Origin: Micromonospora sp. NBC_01699
GTDB lineage: Bacteria; Actinomycetota; Actinomycetes; Mycobacteriales; Micromonosporaceae
Direction of reading: 5' to 3'
Assembly: GCF_036250065.1 (NCBI RefSeq)
Contig: NZ_CP109199.1
Location: forward strand, 496,001-560,000
Length of the DNA: 64,000 nucleotides
Both the position numbers and the translations under genes were made by a program. The stretch's first letter is position 1. Each line of letters opens with the position of its first letter. Shown here one piece after another: positions 1 through 7,725 of the stretch. The notes under the pieces are model-generated. The model had not been told where the DNA came from and made no database searches. It saw only the letters and a list, made by a program, of their open reading frames with translations.

Positions 1-297
1 CCCTGACCTGTGGGCTAGCAAATTAGAAGTGAGTTCGGGGGCAAATGTGGGCCCCTCGTGGGAGCCGTTGTCGGAACTCAATCGCTCAAGATCCACATCT
101 CATCGCAAGTCGTCCATATTGCCTGCTCATTGGGTATGTAGTTGAAGACTGCTGACTCCGGGCGGCGCACCTTTTGAGCTGTATTGCGTTGAACGTCTTG
201 AGCGGCTCGCTCGCTGGTTGGACTGCACCAGGTGGACTGCGGGCGGTATCGGTCCTGGTCCGTAGCGATCGCGCTGCTGTCAGCATGGAGGTCATCG
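1..297. other. Upstream flank of the integrase, no gene seen
   Basis: No reading frame here is convincing on either strand; the short open frames run antisense to one another and have no recognisable content. The last bases carry a good Shine-Dalgarno sequence (GGAGG at 286-290) that decides the integrase start. I see no tRNA 3' end or copy of the tRNA-Arg repeat found at 29.3 kb, so the left end of the island cannot be placed from this segment. Confidence 0.5.
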
Positions 298-1728
298 GTG
301 GGCACTACTGGCTGTTTCAAGCGGTGCGGCTGCCGCCCGACGGGATCGTCCGAGGGGCCCTGTCCGAGACTGCGCCGCGTAGGCGGGACGTGGAGCATCG
401 ACCACGGGACCTGGTACTACCAGCTGGAACTGCCCCGGGTGAGTGGTGGTCGCCGACGGCAACTATGCCGGGGCGGGTTCCGGATACGGCGCGACGCGCT
501 CGCCGCCCGGGACCATGCCCGTGCCCTGCTCGACCTTGCTCAGGGCGATGCCACCCTGCTCGGCGAGATCACGGATCTACTGGTCGCGAGCCGTCGGATG
601 CGGCCGCTTGCCTCCGTTGACGCCGTACGCCGCAAAGTTGAGGCTCGGCGCAGTCTCGGTGGTTCCACCTCGGTCGCCACCTACCTGCGACGCTGGCTCC
701 AGTGGTGCAGGGTCGATCCGAACACGCTGCTTGCCTACGAGGGGCACGTCCGGGTCCACCTGATCCCGCATTTGGGTGAGTTGTCCCTCGACCAGCTGCG
801 GGTCGACGACATCCGGATCATGTTCGATGCCATCGAGAGCAACGGTGCGAAAATCCGTTTGTCGCAGGCTTCGCGTGACGCTGCGGTGCGGGCCTCGGTC
901 CGTGGACTGAGGCCCGCCGGCCCCTCCACCTGCCAACGGATCCGCGCGACTCTCCGCAAGGCGCTCAACGACGCCATCGCCGAGGGCCTGATCGCGACGA
1001 ACCCGGCCACACACGTCCGGATGCGCCGGGCTGGATCGGCCGGACCACTGCTCTGGACCGAAGAGCGGGTCGACCACTGGCGAGACACCGGACAGGTCCC
1101 CGCTTCGGTCATGGTGTGGACGCCGCAGCAGACTGGTGCGTTTCTCGATCACGCCGCCAAGCATGACCCGGACCTCTACCCGCTGTTCCACCTCATCGCG
1201 TACCGGGGACTGCGCCGCGGAGAGGCAGTCGGCCTGCGTGACCTCGACACCGCACTCGATCGCGCCGAGATCACCATCGCCAATCAGATCACCGCCATCG
1301 GCCGCGGACTGCACCGGAAGCGCCCGAAGAGCGAATCCAGCAACCGGAGTATCGGACTCGACACTGTGACCGTCGCCGTCCTACGCGCCTACCGCAGCCG
1401 GCGGCCCCGTGATCGCAATGAGGGACTCTTCTTCACCCGCCCCGATGGGTTCGCCTGGCATCCGGCCGCCGTCAGTCGCCGATTCCGTAGGCTCGTCGCG
1501 TTGGCTGACCTACCACGTGGTCGTCTGCACGACCTCCGCCACGGCGCCGCCACCCTCGCCCTCGCCGCCGGCGTCGATCTCAAAGTCATCCAGGCCACCC
1601 TCGGTCACTCCACGTTGGCGCTCACGGCCGATACGTACACCAACGTGCTGCCCGAACTCAGCCACGCCGCTGCCGAGGCCGTAGCCGCACTTGTGCCCCG
1701 CCGGCTGCCGACACCTGTGGCCGCGTAA
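298..1728 (+). CDS. Tyrosine-type site-specific integrase
   Basis: A 476-residue phage/ICE-type tyrosine recombinase that would integrate or excise a mobile element by strand exchange at an att site. The N-terminus has a Cys-rich start (FKRCGCR) followed by GTWYYQLELP, an arm-binding segment typical of actinomycete element integrases. A SAM-like core-binding domain lies roughly at residues 110-260. The catalytic domain shows the first Arg in AYRGLRRGE, a Lys in RKRPKSE, HDLRHG (His-x-x-Arg), LGHS and the nucleophile Tyr in TADTYTN. I chose GTG 298 because GGAGG lies 7 bases upstream; an in-frame GTG at 232 has no such site. The gene lies 212 bases before the dpd operon and reads in the same direction, so the dpd genes are probably its cargo. 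It looks intact. The integration target is not identifiable. Confidence 0.9.
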   Translation: MGTTGCFKRCGCRPTGSSEGPCPRLRRVGGTWSIDHGTWYYQLELPRVSGGRRRQLCRGGFRIRRDALAARDHARALLDLAQGDATLLGEITDLLVASRRMRPLASVDAVRRKVEARRSLGGSTSVATYLRRWLQWCRVDPNTLLAYEGHVRVHLIPHLGELSLDQLRVDDIRIMFDAIESNGAKIRLSQASRDAAVRASVRGLRPAGPSTCQRIRATLRKALNDAIAEGLIATNPATHVRMRRAGSAGPLLWTEERVDHWRDTGQVPASVMVWTPQQTGAFLDHAAKHDPDLYPLFHLIAYRGLRRGEAVGLRDLDTALDRAEITIANQITAIGRGLHRKRPKSESSNRSIGLDTVTVAVLRAYRSRRPRDRNEGLFFTRPDGFAWHPAAVSRRFRRLVALADLPRGRLHDLRHGAATLALAAGVDLKVIQATLGHSTLALTADTYTNVLPELSHAAAEAVAALVPRRLPTPVAA

Positions 1729-1882
1729 CAGCCGAGCGGCGTGGCGGGGGCCGGCCTCGGGATGCGGTCTACGCCTGCACGGACCCGCAAGGTTCGAGAC
1801 TAGATCGATGGTCTACTCGCTGGCTCCCGCGGCGACTTTCATCCGCGCTTTCTGCACGCTAACGTGAGCCACAACAGGACGG

Positions 1883-1902
1883 AAACTACATCTCCGTAGT
1901 TT
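1883..1902 (+). promoter_or_regulatory. Small inverted repeat upstream of queC
   Basis: AAACTAC and GTAGTTT form perfect 7-base arms around a 6-base loop (ATCTCC), followed by T, T, C. It lies 38 bases before the queC start. It could be an operator or a weak attenuator for the dpd supply operon. It lacks the length and conserved pairing of a preQ1 riboswitch. Function is inferred from position only. Confidence 0.35.
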
Positions 1903-1940
1903 TCGATCCCGGCACAGTTTCCTGGAGTTTGGGGGCGGCA

Positions 1941-2636
1941 ATGCTAGCACCGAAGGCAGTGGTCCTGCTCAGCGGTGGTTTGGACTCGACGACGGTGCTT
2001 GCCATCGCCCGTAGCGAGGGCTTCGAGCCCTACGCGCTGAGCTTCCGCTACGGCCAGCGTCACACCATCGAGTTGGAAGCCGCAGCCCGCGTTGCCCAGG
2101 CGTTCGGCGTTAGTAGGCATGTGGTGGCGGACATCGACCTGCGCGCGTTCGGCGGGTCGGCGTTGACCGACGACGCGATCGACGTACCCCACCACGACAG
2201 TGCTGATGATCTTGACTCCGACATTCCAGTCACCTACGTGCCGGCCCGCAACACGATCTTCCTGTCGTTCGCGCTGGCGTTCGCCGAGACGGTCGGCTCG
2301 TCGGACGTGTTCATAGGGGTGAGCGCCCTGGATTACAGCGGGTACCCGGACTGCCGGCCGGAATACATCGAGGCATATGAGCGGATGGCGAACCTGGCGA
2401 CCAGGGCTGGCGTGGAGGGCACTCAGCACTTGAAGATCCACACGCCGCTGGTGGCGCTGACCAAGGCGCAAACAATCAAGCGTGGTCTGGAGTTGGGTGT
2501 CGATTATGGGATGACGCACAGTTGCTACGACCCAGTCGATGGCCGCGCCTGCGGCACCTGCGACTCGTGTCTGCTCCGGATACGCGGCTTCGCCGAGTTG
2601 GGCATGGACGATCCGTCGATGGCTGCGGTCGCGTAG
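1941..2636 (+). CDS. queC: 7-cyano-7-deazaguanine synthase QueC
   Basis: A 231-residue ATP-dependent enzyme that converts 7-carboxy-7-deazaguanine (CDG) to preQ0, the last step of preQ0 synthesis. The N-terminal PP-loop SGGLDSTT (residues 11-18) binds ATP, and the C-terminal HSCYDP...[11 protein letters not shown] carries the four Cys that bind zinc in this family. Length is normal. I chose ATG 1941; an in-frame TTG at 1929 would add four residues. It is the first gene of the plus-strand dpd operon, three bases before queE. No queF follows, so preQ0 is probably the end product, destined for DNA through DpdA. Confidence 0.96.
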   Translation: MLAPKAVVLLSGGLDSTTVLAIARSEGFEPYALSFRYGQRHTIELEAAARVAQAFGVSRHVVADIDLRAFGGSALTDDAIDVPHHDSADDLDSDIPVTYVPARNTIFLSFALAFAETVGSSDVFIGVSALDYSGYPDCRPEYIEAYERMANLATRAGVEGTQHLKIHTPLVALTKAQTIKRGLELGVDYGMTHSCYDPVDGRACGTCDSCLLRIRGFAELGMDDPSMAAVA

Positions 2637-2639
2637 TCC

Positions 2640-3278
2640 ATGTACCGGGTGAAAGAGATTTTTTATACCTTGCAGGGTGAGGGCAGCCACGCCGGTCGTG
2701 CGTCAGTGTTCTGCCGCTTCACCAGTTGCAACCTGTGGACCGGTCGAGAAAGCGATCGACATCGGGCTGTATGTCAGTTCTGCGACACGGACTTTGTCGG
2801 CACCGACGGCCCCGGCGGGGGCCGTTTCCGTTCTGCGACCGACCTTGCCGCTGCCGTTGCGAAGGCATGGCAGGGAACGGCGCACCCGCGGGCCCGCCGC
2901 TACGTCGTGTGCACCGGCGGCGAGCCGCTGCTGCAGTTGGACGCTGCGGCGGTCGCGGCCCTGCACGATGAAGGGTTCGAAGTCGCAATCGAAACGAACG
3001 GCACCCGGCCGGCACCGGCCGGTATCGACTGGATCTGCGTGAGCCCGAAAGCTGAGGCAAAGGTTGTACTGACCTCGGGCGACGATCTGAAGTTGGTGTT
3101 CCCGCAGCCGGAGGCGATGCCTGACCGGTTCGAGCACCTCGACTTTCGCCGTTTCCTGTTGCAGCCAATGGATGGCCCTGATCGGGAAGCGAACACGGCG
3201 GCGACGGTGGCGTATTGCCTCGAACATCCGCAGTGGCAGCTCAGCCTGCAGACCCACAAGTACCTTGGGATCGCCTGA
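2640..3278 (+). CDS. queE: 7-carboxy-7-deazaguanine synthase QueE (radical SAM)
   Basis: A 212-residue radical-SAM enzyme that contracts 6-carboxy-tetrahydropterin to CDG. The cluster motif is not the usual CxxxCxxC: the first Cys (TSCNLW) is followed by 14 residues and then CQFC, giving Cx14CxxC, an arrangement known from some QueE proteins such as that of Burkholderia multivorans. CTGGEPLLQ is the GGE motif that contacts SAM, and VSPKAE lies in the substrate region. The stop overlaps the start of queD by one base (TGATG), so the two are translationally coupled. Confidence 0.95.
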   Translation: MYRVKEIFYTLQGEGSHAGRASVFCRFTSCNLWTGRESDRHRAVCQFCDTDFVGTDGPGGGRFRSATDLAAAVAKAWQGTAHPRARRYVVCTGGEPLLQLDAAAVAALHDEGFEVAIETNGTRPAPAGIDWICVSPKAEAKVVLTSGDDLKLVFPQPEAMPDRFEHLDFRRFLLQPMDGPDREANTAATVAYCLEHPQWQLSLQTHKYLGIA

Positions 3279-3634
3279 TGGAAATCTTCCGCGAGTTCAC
3301 CTTCGAGGCCGCCCACCGGCTACCCCATGTGCCGGAAGGCCATAAATGCGCCCGGCTCCACGGCCACTCGTACAAGCTAGAGGTTCACATAAGCGGCGAG
3401 GTCGACCCGACGATGGGCTGGATCATGGACTTCGGTGATCTGAAGGCTGCCGTCAATCCGGTGATCGCTGAGCTAGACCACTACTACCTCAACGAGGTCC
3501 CTGGGTTGGAGAATCCGACCAGCGAGAACTTGGCTCGGTGGGCGTGGGAACGACTCGTCAACACGCTGTCGCTGTCGGCGATCGTGGTCAGAGAAACTTG
3601 CACCTCGGGTTGTGTGTATCGAGGTGAGCGGTGA
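3278..3634 (+). CDS. queD: 6-carboxy-5,6,7,8-tetrahydropterin synthase QueD
   Basis: A 118-residue protein of the PTPS/QueD family, which converts 7,8-dihydroneopterin triphosphate to 6-carboxytetrahydropterin. Zinc ligands are visible as His13 (FEAAHRL) and HGH at residues 28-30, with the catalytic Cys24 in KCARLHGH. The C-terminus [12 protein letters not shown] carries the conserved pterin-binding Glu and Cys. I chose ATG 3278, which overlaps the queE stop, over an upstream in-frame start at 3215 that lies entirely inside queE. Its stop overlaps the GTG of folE2 (GTGA). Confidence 0.95.
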   Translation: MEIFREFTFEAAHRLPHVPEGHKCARLHGHSYKLEVHISGEVDPTMGWIMDFGDLKAAVNPVIAELDHYYLNEVPGLENPTSENLARWAWERLVNTLSLSAIVVRETCTSGCVYRGER

Positions 3635-4434
3635 CCCTCATCGATGTGCAGGCCCTACCCGACGAGCGCGGGGTCCCGTTGGAAACCGTGGGTGTTGACG
3701 GGTTGCGCTATCCGGTACTGGTCCGCGACGGCCAGGGCAATAAGCGGGACACGGTCGCCACTATGACCATGACCATTGATGTGGAGGCCGAGGTCAAGGG
3801 CGCGCACTTGTCGCGATTCGTTGAAGTGCTGCATGCCTGGCGCGACCAACTCGACGCTGCGACCATGCTGTTGATGGCCGACGACCTACGCCAGCGGATG
3901 GGCTCGCTCACCGCGACCGTATCGGCTGCCTTTGTCTACTTCCTAGAGCGGCAGGCGCCGGCGACCGGTGCGGCCTCGTTCATGGACTACCCATGCAGGA
4001 TCACCGTCATCAGCGGTCCGGCCGGTGGTCGGGTGTCGCTGCGCACCGAGGTGGCGGTAACCAGCGTTTGTCCGTGTAGTAAGGCGATCAGCGACTACGG
4101 CGCGCATAACCAACGTGGCCGGGTCACCATCGAAGCCGACCTGGCCAGTCCAGCCACCGGGCTGTGGTTCGACGACCTTATCGCCGTGGCGGAGCAGGCC
4201 GGCTCATCGCCGCTGTACGCACTACTAAAGCGCCCGGACGAGCGGTACGTGACGATGGCCGCCCACGACAATCCAGTCTTCGTCGAAGACATGGCCCGCA
4301 ACGTGGTGATCGCGCTCCGCGACGATCCACGGATCAACCGGGGCTGGGTGCGGGTCGTCAACGACGAAAGCATCCACAACCACGTCGCCTTTGCCCAGGT
4401 ATCGTGGCCCGTACCGTCTGGAGCTGGTTCGTGA
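3631..4434 (+). CDS. folE2: GTP cyclohydrolase I type IB (FolE2)
   Basis: A 267-residue GCYH-IB enzyme that opens GTP to 7,8-dihydroneopterin triphosphate, the entry point of both folate and preQ0 synthesis. [19 protein letters not shown] carries the catalytic Cys (Cys147, CxC with Cys149) and the His of this family. The start is GTG, overlapping the queD stop. Bacteria normally have a housekeeping GTP cyclohydrolase, so a dedicated copy here makes the operon self-sufficient from GTP to preQ0. Type IB enzymes are not strictly zinc-dependent as FolE1 is; whether this matters here is unknown. Confidence 0.93.
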   Translation: MTLIDVQALPDERGVPLETVGVDGLRYPVLVRDGQGNKRDTVATMTMTIDVEAEVKGAHLSRFVEVLHAWRDQLDAATMLLMADDLRQRMGSLTATVSAAFVYFLERQAPATGAASFMDYPCRITVISGPAGGRVSLRTEVAVTSVCPCSKAISDYGAHNQRGRVTIEADLASPATGLWFDDLIAVAEQAGSSPLYALLKRPDERYVTMAAHDNPVFVEDMARNVVIALRDDPRINRGWVRVVNDESIHNHVAFAQVSWPVPSGAGS

Positions 4435-5348
4435 CCAGCCAGCGTGGGCCGCTACACATCGTGGTCACCTGCGCGAACCGCAAACGTCACGCTGTCCCGG
4501 CCGACCTCCACCTGCGTACAGTCCTCCAGCGGCGCCCCGCAGATCGATTTGCCAGCTGGACCCGCCGGCTCGAGACATCTACCTCTCGCCGCTGCCCCGC
4601 GATCGACGCCTACGCCGGCGAACACTGGAAGGTCGTGCGTGAGCTGGTCGATTCCCGGGCCGGTCGGAACGCTCAGTTGTGGATTGCTTCCGCTGGCTAT
4701 GGCCTGATCCCGGCCGATGCTCCGATCTGTGCTTACGGCGCCACGTTCTCTGCGCCCGCCCCCGACACGGTGGGGGCGACAGTTGCGGAGGTGAGCGACT
4801 GGTGGCAGCGGCTAGGCGAGTGGGAGGGGCCCGCCGTCGGGCCCCGCACGTTCCAACAACTCGTCGCCGCCGACAGGTCGGCGACCGTAATCGCCGTATT
4901 GTCCGAGGCATACCAGCGGGCCTGTGCCGAGGACCTGCTCGCTGCTGCTGGGCTGCTCAACGGAGACACCCTGTCTGTCGTCGGGCCACCCGCCGCGCAT
5001 GCCCCGCTCGCGAATCTGCTGATCCCGGTCACCGCAGTGCTGCGTCACACCGTCGGGGGCAGCCTGCAGGCCCTCAACATCCGCGTCGCCAACTACCTAC
5101 TCGAACATGGCACCGGCACGACGCGCGTCGCGCTGCGTACGGCCGCCAAGGCTGCAGTCCCCGCCAACCCACCGGCGGCCCGCGCCGCAGGTCAGCGGAT
5201 GACAGATGTCGAGGTCGCTGCCTACATCCGCAGCCACGCCCATACCAGCGCCACCCAGTTGCTACGTCAGTTGCGCGCTACCGGCCGCTCGTGCGAACAG
5301 CACCGTTTTGCCGACCTGCATCGCGACGTTTGCGATGTGCACCGATGA
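4431..5348 (+). CDS. YaaA/DUF6884-like protein in the dpd operon
   Basis: A 305-residue protein of unknown function. The N-terminal half resembles the DUF6884/YaaA-type fold: HIVVTCANRKR near the start, then WIASAGYGLIPAD around residues 85-97, with a central strand-helix pattern. The C-terminal third (after about residue 255) looks like a short helical domain that could bind nucleic acid (MTDVEVAAYIRSHAHTSATQ). GTG 4431 overlaps the folE2 stop and its own stop overlaps the next ATG, so it is made with the preQ0 and DNA-insertion enzymes. In Salmonella, DpdC occupies the tailoring step that turns dPreQ0 into dADG. This gene is the positional candidate for such a step, but homology to DpdC cannot be shown here. 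Confidence 0.6.
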   Translation: MTSQRGPLHIVVTCANRKRHAVPADLHLRTVLQRRPADRFASWTRRLETSTSRRCPAIDAYAGEHWKVVRELVDSRAGRNAQLWIASAGYGLIPADAPICAYGATFSAPAPDTVGATVAEVSDWWQRLGEWEGPAVGPRTFQQLVAADRSATVIAVLSEAYQRACAEDLLAAAGLLNGDTLSVVGPPAAHAPLANLLIPVTAVLRHTVGGSLQALNIRVANYLLEHGTGTTRVALRTAAKAAVPANPPAARAAGQRMTDVEVAAYIRSHAHTSATQLLRQLRATGRSCEQHRFADLHRDVCDVHR

Positions 5349-6484
5349 TGACCGATCAGCCGACGGAGTTGCGGCGCCGCGCGCTGCGCATCGACCAGAT
5401 CAACGGACACCCGCTGTACCTGTTCGCACTTACCGCGGCTGAAGTGCTGCAGATCGCCGACGTGTCTCGGGTGAGCCGCGACGAGGCTAGCCGGCTAATC
5501 GGCTACCAGCGGCCCGAGGTTCGTAGCCATGTCCAGGACATCATCGACTACCTCAACAGCGGACCGGTGATCTTTCCTAACGCGATCATCCTGGCCCTGT
5601 CCTCCCGCGCGAGGTTTACTGGCAGCCGTGGACCCCGCACCCACGACGGGCTGGCCACTGCAGGCACGTTAAGACTCCCGCTGGCCGGTCCGGCACAGGC
5701 AAAGCCTGCGTGGATCGTCGACGGGCAACAACGGGCGATCGCCCTGTCCCGAGCCGAACGCCACGACTTCCCCGTGCCAGTTACCGCGTTCGTCGCCGAC
5801 GCGGTAAGCCTGCAACGCGATCAGTTCGTCCGCGTCAACAACACCCGCCCGCTGCCGCCGAGCCTGGTAACCGAACTTCTGCCAGAGGTGGACGCGCCGC
5901 TGCCCCAGCGGCTCAGCGTCCGTAAAGCGCCATCGATGGTGTGTGACCGGCTCAACAACGACGAGCGGTCACCGTTTCACCAGATGATCAAACGGGCCTC
6001 CACCAGCGGCAACGCCGTCCGCATCGCGGTGATCGCCGACAACAGCATCGTGTCGATGATCCAAGAGAGCCTCACTGCTGCGGCTGGCTGCCTGTACCCG
6101 TACCGGAACCTGACCAGCAACGAGATCGATGTTGACGGCATCCACCACGCCCTGTGCCTGTATTGGTCGGCAGTCCGCGACGCATTCCCAAACGCGTGGG
6201 GCAAACCCGCCAACGACAGCCGCCTCATGCACGGCGCCGGCATCCGGGCGATGGGAAGGCTCATGGACAGGGTGTTAGCAATCGTCGATCCGCGCCGTCT
6301 CGACGCCGCCGAACAGATTCGCAAGGAGATCGACTTGGTTGCCCCCTACTGCCGGTGGACCGCCGGCACCTGGGACCAGATCAACTTGCCGTGGAACGCG
6401 GTTGAGAACGTACCCGGCCAGATCCAGACACTGTCGAACTACCTTATTCGGGTCTACATCGATGCACGGGCGGCCCGATCATGA
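5345..6484 (+). CDS. dpdB1: DpdB-like DGQHR-domain protein, first copy
   Basis: A 379-residue member of the DndB/DGQHR family; DpdB works with DpdA to insert preQ0 into DNA in Salmonella. The signature is present as IVDGQQRAIAL (Asp126), preceded by IGYQRPEVRSHVQDIIDYL, which matches the ParB-like N-terminal region, and followed by FVRVNNTRPLPPSL. The C-terminus contains WNAVENVPGQIQ. It starts at ATG 5345 in an ATGA overlap. It is clearly paralogous to the gene at 7722: both share GYQRPE, VDGQQR, SRLMHG.GI..MG.LMD and a C-terminal WTxGTW block, but they are not near-identical, so the duplication is old. The dpdB symbol is by family resemblance. Confidence 0.85.
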   Translation: MMTDQPTELRRRALRIDQINGHPLYLFALTAAEVLQIADVSRVSRDEASRLIGYQRPEVRSHVQDIIDYLNSGPVIFPNAIILALSSRARFTGSRGPRTHDGLATAGTLRLPLAGPAQAKPAWIVDGQQRAIALSRAERHDFPVPVTAFVADAVSLQRDQFVRVNNTRPLPPSLVTELLPEVDAPLPQRLSVRKAPSMVCDRLNNDERSPFHQMIKRASTSGNAVRIAVIADNSIVSMIQESLTAAAGCLYPYRNLTSNEIDVDGIHHALCLYWSAVRDAFPNAWGKPANDSRLMHGAGIRAMGRLMDRVLAIVDPRRLDAAEQIRKEIDLVAPYCRWTAGTWDQINLPWNAVENVPGQIQTLSNYLIRVYIDARAARS

Positions 6485-7725
6485 AGTACTTTTTCCCCGA
6501 TAGCCAGGATCAGATCGACCCCAGCTTCGACTTCCTCACAGAGGAACGCGACCCCATGCGGGTACGCCAACGCGATGACTTGTACGCTCACGAGGTCTTC
6601 GATTCGCCGCCCTTTCATGGCTTGCTGGTCGCCAAGTCAATCGTGGACGGCTACTCGAGCGGCGTCGCGGGGAAGTACACCGGTGCGCAGCGCAATCGGC
6701 TGCGACGCGAAGGAGCCCGCCGGTTCTTCCGCCTGGACCATGTCCACGGCCCGCTGAGCATCATGGGCGACTGCGGCGCCTTCACCTATCATCAACTCGA
6801 TGAGCCGCCGTTCACCGTCGAGGAAGTCATTGAGTTCTACGACCGCAACGACTTCGATTACGGTATCTCCGTTGACCACATCGTGTTCAACCTGAAACCG
6901 CTGACGCCAGTCGATCCAGGGCACGAGTCGGTGCAGAAATGGGCCGACCGCCAGGATCTCACCCTCGACTATGCTAACCAGTTCTGGAAGCGATGCAAAG
7001 ACCGCAAGGTGCGCTTCGAGCCACTTGGGGTGGCGCAGGGCTGGAGCCCAGAGTCCTACGCCAAGTCCGTGAGAGAACTGCAGCGTATCGGCTACAGTCG
7101 TATTGCGATGGGTGGCATGGTCCCGTACAAGACTCCGGAGATCCTCGCCTGCCTCGCTGCCGTCGATGGGGAGCGTCACGCCGGTACCCAACTGCATCTG
7201 CTCGGGATCAGCCGTTGCGACAATATCCCGGCCTTCGCCGAGCACGGCGTGACAAGCTTTGACAGCACCTCGCCGTTCCTGCAGTCGTTCAAAGACGACC
7301 GCGACAACTACTACACACCCAATTCGACCTATGTCGCCATCCGGGTGAAGCAGGTGGAAGGTAACCCCGCACTACGCAAGAGGATCAGCGCCGGGGAGAT
7401 CGACCAGCGGAGGGCGATGACCCTCGAACGCGCCGCTCTTCGCCGGCTGCGCGAGTACGATGCCGGGCTAGCCACCATAGATGAAACCTTGACGGCCGTC
7501 CACGAATATAGCCAGTTGGTGGACCCCAAGGTCGACCGCCGCGCGGACTACCGGCGGACCCTGCAGGACATGCCCTGGAAGGACTGCAAGTGCCCGCTGT
7601 GCCGCAAGGAAGGCATCACCATCGCCATCTTCCGCGGAAGCGAGCGCAACAAGCGACGCGGCTTTCATAACCTGTACGTTTTCCGAAATCGGTTGCGTAC
7701 CCAACTCGGAGAGGACCCAATGTGA
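6481..7725 (+). CDS. dpdA: DpdA, TGT-like DNA transglycosylase inserting preQ0
   Basis: A 414-residue homologue of tRNA-guanine transglycosylase that exchanges guanine in DNA for preQ0. Residues alignable to TGT are Asp97 in MGDCGAFTY (TGT: DSGGF), Asp132 in GISVDHI (substrate recognition) and Asp261 in TSFDSTSPF, the likely nucleophile (TGT: FDCVxPTR). The C-terminal zinc site is Cys369-x-Cys371-x2-Cys374 with His396, close to the TGT spacing. The tRNA-specific PUA region is absent. It overlaps both neighbours by 4 bases and sits between the two dpdB copies. Assignment to the DpdA branch rests on these motifs and on the whole locus; roles of individual residues are inferred from TGT. Confidence 0.93.
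   Translation: MKYFFPDSQDQIDPSFDFLTEERDPMRVRQRDDLYAHEVFDSPPFHGLLVAKSIVDGYSSGVAGKYTGAQRNRLRREGARRFFRLDHVHGPLSIMGDCGAFTYHQLDEPPFTVEEVIEFYDRNDFDYGISVDHIVFNLKPLTPVDPGHESVQKWADRQDLTLDYANQFWKRCKDRKVRFEPLGVAQGWSPESYAKSVRELQRIGYSRIAMGGMVPYKTPEILACLAAVDGERHAGTQLHLLGISRCDNIPAFAEHGVTSFDSTSPFLQSFKDDRDNYYTPNSTYVAIRVKQVEGNPALRKRISAGEIDQRRAMTLERAALRRLREYDAGLATIDETLTAVHEYSQLVDPKVDRRADYRRTLQDMPWKDCKCPLCRKEGITIAIFRGSERNKRRGFHNLYVFRNRLRTQLGEDPM

Noticed and set aside
1883-1940. preQ1/preQ0 riboswitch upstream of queC
   Set aside because: Only one small hairpin is visible. The conserved loop and pseudoknot sequences of known preQ1 riboswitch classes are not found.
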